Positions 55,674-64,000 of a stretch of 64,000 bases of DNA are shown piece after piece. The notes beneath the pieces were generated by a model. That model saw nothing but the letters and a program-made list of their open reading frames with translations. It was not told the DNA's origin and did no database searches. A program made the position numbers and the translations under genes. This stretch comes from Macrothele yani (taxonomy: Eukaryota > Arthropoda > Arachnida > Araneae > Macrothelidae), in NCBI GenBank assembly GCA_039090855.1, contig CM077011.1, positions 21,391,001 to 21,455,000 of the forward strand, in the 5' to 3' direction. Position 1 is the stretch's first letter. Each line of letters starts with the position of its first letter.

Positions 55674-55855
55674 GCTGTAGATGTGTGCCGTCGGACCCCA
55701 GTACCCGGGGTCCGACGGCTTAACGTGACCGTCCGACGCACGGCGGGTATTTAGTGGATCGAGCGTTCGTACCTGGCTGGGATCGAACCTGAGGCCATTC
55801 CCGTGGCAGTCCTGAACGTTGCCCACTCGTCCACCAGCGGCACTAGTCCATGCCG
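55674..55855 (-). mobile_element. SINE-B copy 4 with a terminal palindrome
   Basis: The minus strand reads GTGCCGCTGGTGGACGAGTG (tRNA-like A box region), CAGGTTCGATCCC (B box) and GTGCGTCGGACGGTCACGTT, then AAGCCGTCGG. It ends in a perfect 13-bp stem, GCCGTCGGACCCC/GGGGTCCGACGGC (55687-55719), with loop AGTACCC. In the other copies the sequence after GGGTACTGG continues differently, so the palindrome is unique to this copy. Confidence 0.82.
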
Positions 55856-55859
55856 AATT

Positions 55860-57960
55860 TTCTTTGCCTCGTTTTATATGGAATTTCATCACCTTTTGTT
55901 ACTTTGCTTGTTTAAAAGTGGTAACCTTAATCTTTCTCTTCCTCGTTGAATCCAGGGATTTCGTCAAATTATGTTCATCGCAAACGCCCAAATTAGCTTT
56001 GAATTACATTATGCGAAACAAAAAGTACTATGTTGCGCGTTGAATCCGAGACCTCGCTAAAACAAGGGCCCCGTTATATGCCAAATCTACTGTACTTCAA
56101 GAAGAGTTTTTTTAAATAAGAAATGTTCATCATGGATTTGGGGCTTTGCGTGGATGAATTTGGCTACAGAAGCTACAGTGCGAGATTTCTCTTACAGCTC
56201 CCTCCGTTGCTTTCTCCAAATTTTCCTAAAGTGACTTTCTCAACGCATGGTTTTAAAGGGCATTCGTTTCTTTTCAAATGCTTCATGATTTGGAAAAACT
56301 GAAAACAATAGCAGTGTACACAAAGTTCTGGTTATTTCTCCTAAGTACTACAATACATAAGGATGCGTGCACAACTCAAAAAGAGTGTTACAACACTTGA
56401 GTCCATGACAGATCTCGTGATGATGACTCGAAGGAGAGAGGAGTATGATTTTGAAAGCAAATTCAGTAGATGGAAAAATAATTTTTGAACAGAAATATGG
56501 ACTTTTACGGAAAAATGAGATACCAATACCAAGATACACGACACTTGAAGCTTCGAAATGTAAACAGCAAACTGCACTCTAGCAGTCCTCAGCAGTTAGT
56601 CATGCCAATCTGTCAATTTTGTAGAGATGTACCCATTGTGGTACACCGTTCACCAATTCGTTGAGCGGTTATGACCTAGAGCATCTGTCTTCAAGTGTGG
56701 CCTTCCGAAACACGTAAACTGCGTGACAGATTCCTGAGGAACCACAAAGCCTACTTCTGCTGGTCACAAGCATGATCCCTGGGATTCGCATCAGGTGAGA
56801 GTACGAACTACTACACCTGTGTAATCAATGCTTCCTATACATCGGCATTTATCAGCCTCGCATGATGGTCACGGGCGTTGCAGTAGAGTAAAATAATCTC
56901 ATCATAGACGTTCAAAGTGCAGGGGACGCCAAAACTGTTACAGATTATTTTCCATGTATGTATTTCGCAGCTGCCAGGTTCGCTTGGAATGGTACTGAAA
57001 ACACGCAGCAGATATTCCTAGGTCTCACAATATAGATAGTGGATTCGGTTTAAGAAAAAGGTAATACCGATTGTTGGAGAAATGGAAACGGACCTAGTTG
57101 TGAACGTACATATAGGTACACCTTTCTGGAAAACTCTGGAGATGTTTGAGGTGGGGTGCTTTCCATAATTTCCTGGAGCGAAGGCCATCACCGTGCAAGC
57201 TGTTTTACATGGTTTGAACAGACACCTTTGATACAGTAGCGATCAGGAAGTACTATATTAGTACTGTCCACAGAATCTGCATTAGTACTGCTGATTTCGT
57301 GGGGTGTACCTTATTATTGGGGACGTTTCGTCCAGCCAGATCTTGGAGATAGCTGTCTTAAAGGCTGCTGTGTATTGCGGCCATCTCCTATGGTCCACAC
57401 TTGAAGTTCGCTATTCGCGATTCAAGGTTTTGAACTCTAGACTAAATCTCACACCGCGATGCTGTCCAGCTTTCCGCAATGATGGCACTTGTTTGCTTAA
57501 CGAAACATTGCGAATGACATCGAATTTTGAGATTTCCCTTAGTGGAAGTTTTCTGTCAAATTCTGCGCAGACTCAAATTTCGCCTCAGTAGAACCTACGG
57601 GGAAACGCCAGCTGTTGAATAAGTGAACCAACGGTTCTCTGATGTGTTCAGAGGCTTGAAAGTGTATGTCAGTACCCAGAAACTGGATTGTCGAGCTATT
57701 ACGACTAACTACAACGTATATGGAACGGAATGTTGCACCACTTCTATTAAGGCGTACATAAAAAATTTTTTTTTTCAATTGAGAGGCGCTGAAAGCGATT
57801 TATATTTAGAAATTCCCTTTATACACTTCCACAGGTGAAACGTATAGTCTTGACAAAACTCCGTTTTGGGGCTGTAAATAAAGCGGATGGGTTGAAGCGC
57901 TTAGAACACTATTAGCTTTCGTTAGCGAAAGGAAGTCTATTACTTGGGAATCATATTTTA
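55860..57960. other. Unannotated stretch
   Basis: Several short frames (for example 57304-57591, 95 residues) show no known domain. No repeat structure was seen. Confidence 0.4.
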
Positions 57961-57964
57961 AAAA

Positions 57965-58155
57965 AAGAAAGGGGGGAAAAACCATGTGAAAGACGGAAAA
58001 CATTATCCCACACCCTCTTCAAATATTTAGAAGTAGCGTTACATATTTAACGTCTCCCATGGTAATCGAGCCAGAGGCTACGAATAAATGGAAATCATTT
58101 TTCACAACCTTACATCTTCAGTCCCCTTCAACTTTTCAAGGAATTTTGACAATTG
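57965..58155. repeat. Dispersed repeat, copy 2
   Basis: Partner of 51505-51705, in the same orientation, about 6.5 kb apart. Confidence 0.7.
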
Positions 58156-58159
58156 GTAT

Positions 58160-59478
58160 GTTCGCTTTCCACCACCGTGGGCAACAAACGGAGTGAGTTT
58201 TAGTCCCTACGCACTATCACTCTCTATCACTCGTACTTTCTCTCTATTTCTTGCTGCCTTTTGGCAAAAATACTCATTACTGATAAAAGCCCACGCGCCG
58301 AACACTAACGATTGTAGGGACGACTAGAATAGAGCGTGCAAAACGCGTTGTTTCCCTACAGTGAAAGATGAAAAAGGGGAAGCAGGAGTGGGTCTAAGAA
58401 GGAAACCGGAGAAAGAAGAGAACAGACACTCCCAGAAACATCTCCTTTCCAGTTTAATGGCTTTCCATGCGCTATTACACGGGTCTAATCACGAAAATAT
58501 TGCTTTAAAGCTCAGGGGCGAAATGTCGTTATTTTTTATCTCGCGCACTGTGCTTGAAAAAGTGCTGCAGCAGTTTGCTTTTGCTGATTACTTTGAGCTG
58601 CTGGGGGAAAAAAGTCGAGATTTTAAAAGGTCTTTTTTATTCTTGAGGTAGAGAATGTTACGCACACCCGAAGTCTTCTGAAAGAGCTTTGTATTAGAGG
58701 AGTGGTGAGAGGTTACTTTTGAACAAGTTCTGACTTCTATCCAGCATTTTTTGAGGCATAATGAATTTTTAATTTTTTTTCTGCAGCTTGAAAACAGCTT
58801 CTATTCTCCTGGTGAGGTCTTCTTATTTAATTTTTCCTTGCGTCGTTTGAATTTAATAGCTTTTCCTCACGCAGCATTGTGAAAAGTAATTTCAACTGCT
58901 CGTTTTTTGTACCGTAGAAATTAAAGTATTTATTATGGTCCATTTTCCAAATTATAATCCACACATTTCGGCACCGCACGCAATAATGAGTTATTTACGG
59001 TAAAGCAGTTGCCTTCACTATACTGTATCGTAAATGAAAATTAACACTGTATTTGAAAAGATTTGGGAAATGCAGAAGAATCTATGAAAGATAATCACTT
59101 ACGCATGCATACCTATACACCGCATATTTTCAACACAATTGTATTAGAAAGACAACTATTAAAGATTCTGTTTTCTCCTAAGTTAAATGTTGCTATAATT
59201 TCCTACTTAATTGATGGAGAATGCGTCTTAGTTTACAAAGGTTTTAACAGCTTCACGATTGAAAAAATGCAAACTAGATTTATTTCAAGTACAGTACATA
59301 ACATCTAAACAAACAGTTCCCTTTAGGAAGTCTATCTATATTTATATCTTCTCATGAAAAGTAAATTGTGAATTGTTTAAACACGCACATCTGTGTATCA
59401 AATTTTGAAAGACCGAGATAAATTTCTTTGTAACTACTTTCCTTGTGGTTAGTATTTCTGTGAAATACACCAATAAAC
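58160..59478. other. Unannotated stretch
   Basis: No gene assigned. GTCCCTAC (about 58202) and GTAGGGAC (about 58315) could be ends of a 130-bp MITE, but this is weak. Confidence 0.35.
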
Positions 59479-59480
59479 TT

Positions 59481-59902
59481 TGTGAAAACACACATTAGTC
59501 CGTTACGAAGATCGAACCTGCGCCTCCTCATTCCGGAGTAAGTTGCTCTCCCAACTATGCTACACGAACGGAATGTACCACTGCGGATTTGTCGTCTTGA
59601 CACGTGACTCACCTCTGTTGTACTTTACATCATCTCCCTCTTAATGTTTCTTTTTTTTGAAGCGAAGTAGGGATTTTTAATTAATTCCAGACGATGTGTG
59701 AAACAAACATCACACATTTTTCGAAGAACCCAACTGCCAGTTGATACATTTTTACGTTCGGGCGTCAATGTGAAATCACATTTGTCGTCGAAACAACGAC
59801 GCTCACTCTGGAGTGAGTTGTTCTCCCAACTACGCTACACGGACGGACTGTACCGCTGCAGATTTGTCGTCTTGACACGTGTTTCACCTTTGTAATACGC
59901 CA
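59481..59902 (-). mobile_element. TRIM-like miniature LTR retroelement, copy 3 (oldest)
   Basis: Minus orientation: 5' LTR about 59769-59902, PBS TGACGCCCGAAC (one change) at 59756-59767, interior with stem-loop at 59692-59723, purine tract (complement of CATCTCCCTCTTAATGTTTC), and 3' LTR about 59481-59629. Homology with copies 1 and 2 is clear in the order of parts and in the tRNA-like domain, but the sequence is much diverged. The LTRs share CTTGACACGTG, ATTTGTCGTC and TGTGAAA. Confidence 0.75.
59499..59572 (-). other. tRNA-like domain in the 3' LTR of TRIM copy 3
   Basis: Acceptor TCCGTT pairs with AACGGA, where copies 1 and 2 have TCCGCG/CGCGGA. The A box TAGCATAGTTGG and B box GGTTCGATC are present. 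The 5' LTR copy (about 59790-59848) keeps the A box but not the T arm. Confidence 0.75.
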
Positions 59903-59904
59903 CG

Positions 59905-60480
59905 ACTTTCTCTAAAAATAAACCATTCAAGTTTTAAGTTTACCGCATTAACGTTTTTAAATATCAAATGTAAAAAAGAAATATACATAAAGTTTCAACA
60001 ATGATACTGATTCATATATACGAATAGTATGACCATTCTCGAGTCAATCGTTTTGTTCAAATATGAATATGTATTATGTTACTGAATTCTTTGGCCTCGC
60101 ATGCTCCATCATTAGAACTTTTTATGCGCAACTGGCTTCGTAATACAATGGAGCCTCGGTTATAAGTTTTTCACGTATTTATGCGTTAGTTCCGGTGTTT
60201 TACTGTAATTTCTACCTCTTTTTCAGTTCGGTTATATGTAACTCATTTATAAGCTGTTCGCGATTATACGTCAAAATCTGGATTTTAGATTATCAAGATA
60301 CACGGTTCTTCGATTCTTTTACCTCTAACCCGATGTGTTACAACTTTGTTACAAAAAGAGAGCATTGGTGTTTTTCTTCTTGCTGCAGCCAAAGTTAAAC
60401 CTTGTTCCCGTCAGAGACGACTATGTTATTTACTTTCGGTTCGCATGAAAAATTGGTTCGCATTTCACGACTCAATCATA
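59905..60480. other. Unannotated stretch
   Basis: AT-rich, no feature recognised. Confidence 0.4.
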
Positions 60481-60482
60481 CA

Positions 60483-60605
60483 CTATATTGACAAAAGTCA
60501 TCGGACACCTTGAAGAGAAATACAACATAGCATTGATTGACATACATTAGTACGGTGTCGGTCCACTGTTGGCCTTAATGCATGCACTGACCCTTCGAAG
60601 CTCGA
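60483..60605 (-). mobile_element. Tc1-like 3' end fragment
   Basis: Terminal repeat TATTGACAAAAGTCATCGGA followed by CACC. On the minus strand the last transposase codons are RRVSACIKANSGPTPY then stop. The rest is missing at the junction with the retrotransposon that starts near 60606. Confidence 0.75.
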
Positions 60606-60816
60606 AGTGGTTGGGTTTTGAGCTCCGTGATTTTCGTTGCTATAAGGTGTTTATTGAGTGCTTTAGTTTCTGTGGTTGCGTGTATCTTCAAGTTGAAAGT
60701 CCACGCTTTACGTTCGTGTATCTCCCAGGTTGGTGAGTGCCATATTTTTTCATTATTCACTGTTTTATTTTTCAACCGAGCTGGTCTTTTTTCGTTAAAG
60801 TCTCGCCATTGCTTCG

Positions 60817-62106
60817 ATGGCGGAGGCAGACAAGGGTGACACCCACATCCTTATCTTGGCAGATCAGCCAGCACCCTCTTCTTCTTCTACGGCGGCAGCT
60901 CCTGCTCAGCTAAATGAGGTGGCTCCCGAGCGTCATTGCGACGTCATGGATACCTCTTCTTCTCCAGCAATAACTTCCTCCCTTCCCACCAAGTGCGGTG
61001 GTGCCAAGTCTCCTATCTGCATCTCAGCAGATGATGACGTCTCCGTGATCAGTGATACTGAGCTCATAGCTTCTACTTTTCATCAACTTTCTGATCCGCC
61101 CTCACTGCTAGGAGCCGCTTCATCGAGTTCTCGACCCATGCCTGCCCAAGCATCCTATGCTTCTGCAACTACTGGGGTCCTCACACCCCCAGTTTCATCT
61201 GCTATGCCTTTTCCTGAATCCTATGTCACTGTCGTCGGTTCTACTGCTACAATTGACATACCAGAGGATTCCCGAGCTGGTCACTTTTTTTCCTCCACTA
61301 TGGAACGGGGCGTCTATTTTGATGCGCTTCCCGACACTAAGCTGTGGCAATATAGCCGAGCCCTCAAAACTATCTTACCAAAGGATGCAATAGACTTTGT
61401 AGCTCGAAAACCCAGATCTGTCTTGGTCTATTTTAAGGATAAAGCGCATGCTGACCAGGTCCTTACGGAAGGTCTAACCATCAATGACGTGCATCTGTTA
61501 GCACAACCGGTTGCGCACCGCCCGGTGCAGGTGACCTTCTACCCCGTACCACCAGAAGTATCCGACGCTGCACTTTGCACCTTGCTCAGCAGGTACGGCA
61601 GAGTTGTTGGCTCCATCACAACTCTCTCTGCGGCTCCCAGAGATCCTGAAGACAAATCGATTCGAGGTTTTCGCCGCACTGCTCGAGTCCTCTTTTCATC
61701 TGATGCTCAGCTGAAAGCGGTTCCGAATGTTTTGCACATCCGCTGTGGACAGCAACGCCGAAGAGTTGAGATAATCACTTCACAGTATTGCACTATATGT
61801 CAGAGCGAAAGTCACATAAGGGCTCAGTGCCCACGTGCCTCCCTGCAAACAGCTCCACACACTACATCTTCTTCTACTTTGTCCACCAACGCTTCACAGA
61901 CTTCTTCCTATTCGAGGAAAGTCGCGGAATCAAGATCTTCCAAAAGTCAGCTTACTGCCATTGGTCAACAAACGACTTTGATGCCTCCACCTCCTGCTGA
62001 TCCTAAGAATTTTCCCAGGCTTCCAAAATCGACTCCCCTTGTACTTTTACAACCACTGCTGATGTACATGTTGACCACTCCTCAGCTTTTACCGTTGGCT
62101 CCATGA
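60817..62106 (+). CDS. ORF1 (gag-like, CCHC zinc knuckle) of the non-LTR element
   Basis: 429 residues. The N-terminal 170 residues are rich in Ser, Ala and Pro and look disordered. From about residue 175 a folded part begins (GVYFDALPDTKLWQYSRALK). It includes RPVQVTFYPVPPEVSDAALC TLLSRYGRV, which resembles the RNA-binding region of Tx1/L1-like ORF1 proteins. A zinc knuckle CTICQSESHIRAQC (C-X2-C-X4-H-X4-C) lies at about residues 325-338. Such proteins bind the element RNA. The TGA at 62104 overlaps the ATG of the next frame (ATGA), so the protein may be split by a frameshift mutation or by coupled translation. The start at 60817 is the first ATG in a good position. Family assignment (Tx1/L1-like) is by eye. 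Confidence 0.85.
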   Translation: MAEADKGDTHILILADQPAPSSSSTAAAPAQLNEVAPERHCDVMDTSSSPAITSSLPTKCGGAKSPICISADDDVSVISDTELIASTFHQLSDPPSLLGAASSSSRPMPAQASYASATTGVLTPPVSSAMPFPESYVTVVGSTATIDIPEDSRAGHFFSSTMERGVYFDALPDTKLWQYSRALKTILPKDAIDFVARKPRSVLVYFKDKAHADQVLTEGLTINDVHLLAQPVAHRPVQVTFYPVPPEVSDAALCTLLSRYGRVVGSITTLSAAPRDPEDKSIRGFRRTARVLFSSDAQLKAVPNVLHIRCGQQRRRVEIITSQYCTICQSESHIRAQCPRASLQTAPHTTSSSTLSTNASQTSSYSRKVAESRSSKSQLTAIGQQTTLMPPPPADPKNFPRLPKSTPLVLLQPLLMYMLTTPQLLPLAP

Positions 62107-62657
62107 CACGAGTCACAGGTAACGCTTCGGGTTCAGACTCTCCAGACGATCATGAAGCTTTAGTGGTTGCTGGAAAACGCAGTGGTGCTACTCGCTCCAA
62201 GACGAAGAAGGCAAAGACTCTGGCATCCCGAAGATCATCTCGCTCTTCTACCCGCTCATCCTCTCGCTCCGTCAGCTCTCGACGACCGTTCTCCAGGTCG
62301 CCTCTACACACTTCCTCTGAGACAGCATGTGAGGGTGCCTTTCCCTCACTAGAAGAATTCACAACTTTTCTTGCTGAAAATGCTTTCCCTGCTGAGCCTC
62401 TGCCTTACGAGGACGTGCTGGATTGCCTTTTAGGGTCCTCTAGCCCTTCCTCAGCACGCACTTCCATTCAGCAGTATGAAGCAGCTCTTCCACAAGTGCT
62501 GGTTCAATTACACTCACTTGAAAACACTCTTCGGCGCACTGCGGACGAGGTCCCGTGGAGTGCTTGTTTTCTCCGTCGACTCCACTCCATCACTACAGCC
62601 AGTCAATTCCTACTGCATCCCACAACTAACCTAGACATTCAAGGTGGTGTCACTTAA
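62103..62657 (+). CDS. ORF1 continuation (basic, Arg/Ser-rich)
   Basis: 184 residues from an ATG that overlaps the previous stop. The first 70 residues are very rich in Arg, Lys and Ser (SRRSSRSSTRSSSRSVSSRR). The rest is acidic and then helical (LPQVLVQLHSLENTLRRTAD). No known domain. The frame remains open back to 62007, upstream of the ATG, with similar composition. This suggests that one longer ORF1 was split by a frame change between 62007 and 62103. The stop TAA at 62655 lies inside ORF2's open frame. Confidence 0.7.
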   Translation: MTRVTGNASGSDSPDDHEALVVAGKRSGATRSKTKKAKTLASRRSSRSSTRSSSRSVSSRRPFSRSPLHTSSETACEGAFPSLEEFTTFLAENAFPAEPLPYEDVLDCLLGSSSPSSARTSIQQYEAALPQVLVQLHSLENTLRRTADEVPWSACFLRRLHSITTASQFLLHPTTNLDIQGGVT

Positions 62658-64000
62658 TTGTCGCGGTTTTGCGACACCTCTTGCGAATGCGCTGGTACGA
62701 GAGGATCTTGCTCCGCTGAATGCTGATATATTACTTCTGCAGGAAACAAACTGTACTTCCACCACTCAATTTCATCAATGGCGTCGGTGGGATCATACTT
62801 TCCATCACGCCTACAGCCAACTGTCGCGTGGTGGCATGGCAGTTGGTGTTCACTCACGTTTTCGTTCAACTCTTTCCTCCTTCTCAGTGAAAAACTTATG
62901 TCGAGACTTATTACAACGAGTCTCTTTCACCGTCGCAGCTGAAAAATTTCATGTATTCAACATTTATGTTCCTTGCACTCCTACTCACGTGCCAGAGTTG
63001 TTTGCAAAACTTCGACGGGCTCTGTCACGTATTCCCATCACCGACCGGGTACTTATCGGAGGTGACTACAATTGCACTCTACATCCCCTAACTGATCGCT
63101 CTTCTTCTTCCAGAGAACACCGCACGGAAGTAGTACATCTCTTACAGTCTATCACTTCAGACTTCTCACTAGTAGATGTTCAACGCCATTTGTCACCAAC
63201 CCAGACTACACATACATGGCGTGCACCAAGAGCCATTGATCCTCCTACTGCAAGATTGGATCGCTTTTATGCAACTTCTCTTCTTCTACCAGCAATATCA
63301 GATTCATGCTGTACACCCACTGCTTCCTCGGATCATTGCGCCATTGCCATAACAGTTTTTGCTACTTCAACACAGCCACGTACAATCCGGCCTTGGACTT
63401 TTGACGACACTCTTTTAGATGACTCAGCCTTCTGCTCATCGGTGCGAGATTTTCTTGCGGATTGGCGTACAAGGCTTCATTCTGCACCGTGCCCCCTCAA
63501 CGTTTGGTTGGAAGTAAAACGCCACCTCATATTACTGGTACGAAACCTGTCATACTCGATCATGACACAACGGAGGATGCGACTTGATCATACTAGGCAA
63601 ATGCTTTCTTTGCTCAATCTTGCTGATCCCCTATTTCAAGTCTACCAGGCAGAATTACATTCACTTTTGGTGCCACTGGCAAAACAAGCCCTTCAACGCC
63701 TTAAACTACAACACCTGAAACCTGATGCTTGTTCGTACGAATTCCTTACGTCACTTGAGTCAACTCGCCGATCCTCTTCTGTTCTGCAGCACCTTCGTCT
63801 TCCAACTGGAGTAGTTTCATCCGAACCAGTTCCAATTTGTTCTATGGTACGTAATTACTACATTTCAAAATTTTGTGAAACTCCTCCTCCCTCCCCTACG
63901 GCTTCTCCTCTTCTGTTCTCTTCTTTGCCTCAGGTCCCTTCTCATCTTTCAGCCAGTCTCCTCCATCCTCCCACTTTAACTGAGCTCTCTGACACTTTCT
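62635..64000 (+). CDS. ORF2 (AP endonuclease, presumably followed by RT), partial
   Basis: Open from after a TAG at 62632 to the window end without a stop. The AP-endonuclease motifs are all present: VVSLNCRGF, ADILLLQETN (catalytic Glu), VFNIYVPC, LIGGDYNC (Asp, Asn), TWRAPR and RLDRFY, and SDHCAIAI (catalytic Asp-His). This enzyme nicks the target DNA and primes reverse transcription. The reverse transcriptase should follow outside the window. There is no ATG in the first 65 codons, and the frame overlaps ORF1 by 23 nt in the +1 frame, so ORF2 is probably translated by frameshift or re-initiation. Confidence 0.87.

Larger units (their letters stand above)
60606..64000 (+). mobile_element. 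Non-LTR retrotransposon, 5' part
   Basis: A 5' untranslated region of about 210 bp, a gag-like ORF1 (two overlapping frames), and an ORF2 whose AP endonuclease domain is intact and runs off the window. It looks young: no stop in 1366 bp of ORF2. The exact 5' end is uncertain. Confidence 0.85.

Noticed and set aside
57304..57591. 95-residue open frame as a host exon
   Set aside because: No domain, splice signals or neighbouring coding frames could be recognised.
58197..58328. 130-bp MITE with GTCCCTAC ends
   Set aside because: Only about 10 bp of inverted match and no target duplication.

Overview
This window reads as a repeat-dense stretch of an animal nuclear genome, most likely an arthropod. 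The evidence is the content itself: many decayed Tc1/mariner transposons, Penelope-like reverse transcriptase remnants (one followed by a hammerhead-like fold), several tRNA-derived SINE families, a non-LTR retrotransposon, satellite and minisatellite arrays, and AT-rich filler. No convincing host protein gene, rRNA or functional tRNA gene was found. There is no bacterial-style operon structure. The species cannot be fixed from this sequence.

Layout, left to right. 1-1.2 kb: broken Tc1-like element on the minus strand. 1.3-2.6 kb: first of three copies of one Tc1-like family (here called Tc1-A; the others are at 20.0-21.3 kb and 52.0-53.1 kb). 3.6-4.5 kb: A-rich minisatellite. 7.3-9.0 kb: Penelope-like element with a hammerhead-like motif. 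11.5-13.3 kb: 128-bp satellite. 14.2-15.6 kb: another Tc1-like element, followed by a long inverted repeat. 16.0-19.8 kb: two mariner-group remnants flanking a 150-bp tandem array that carries nuclear-receptor-like DR1 motifs. 23.3-24.1 kb: second long inverted repeat. 25.6-27.0 kb: two related inverted-repeat elements enclosing tRNA-like sequence. 27.1-29.7 kb: a transposon interrupted by a TIR element. 30.2-31.7 kb: SINEs. 32.3-33.9 kb: Tc1-like element. 38.1-39.8 kb: a miniature LTR retroelement inside a 33-bp minisatellite. 39.8-45.1 kb: SINEs, Tc1-like elements, a Tigger-like MITE and a mariner. 47.0-47.7 kb: AT-rich array. 48.4-50.7 kb: a three-level nest (mariner interrupted by Penelope, interrupted by the miniature LTR element). 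54.4-55.6 kb: mauritiana-type mariner. 59.5-59.9 kb: third, older miniature LTR element. 60.6-64.0 kb: a non-LTR retrotransposon whose ORF2 runs off the window.

The most interesting item is the miniature LTR element (TRIM-like). Three copies (38123-38612, 49271-49765 and 59481-59902) have short LTRs, a tRNA-Lys-type primer binding site, a polypurine tract and about 130 bp of non-coding interior. Each LTR carries a tRNA-like pol III promoter and cloverleaf. Copy 1 has a 4-bp target duplication that can be read against the minisatellite it entered. The oldest copy shows base-pair-preserving changes both in the tRNA-like acceptor stem and in an internal stem-loop. The layout parallels the plant Cassandra TRIMs, which carry 5S rRNA sequence in their LTRs, but uses a tRNA.

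A second theme is tRNA-like modules enclosed by inverted repeats and flanked by long (11-13 bp) target duplications, which suggests mobilisation by retrotransposition rather than by a DDE transposase. Nesting and target duplications give a partial relative chronology of the insertions.
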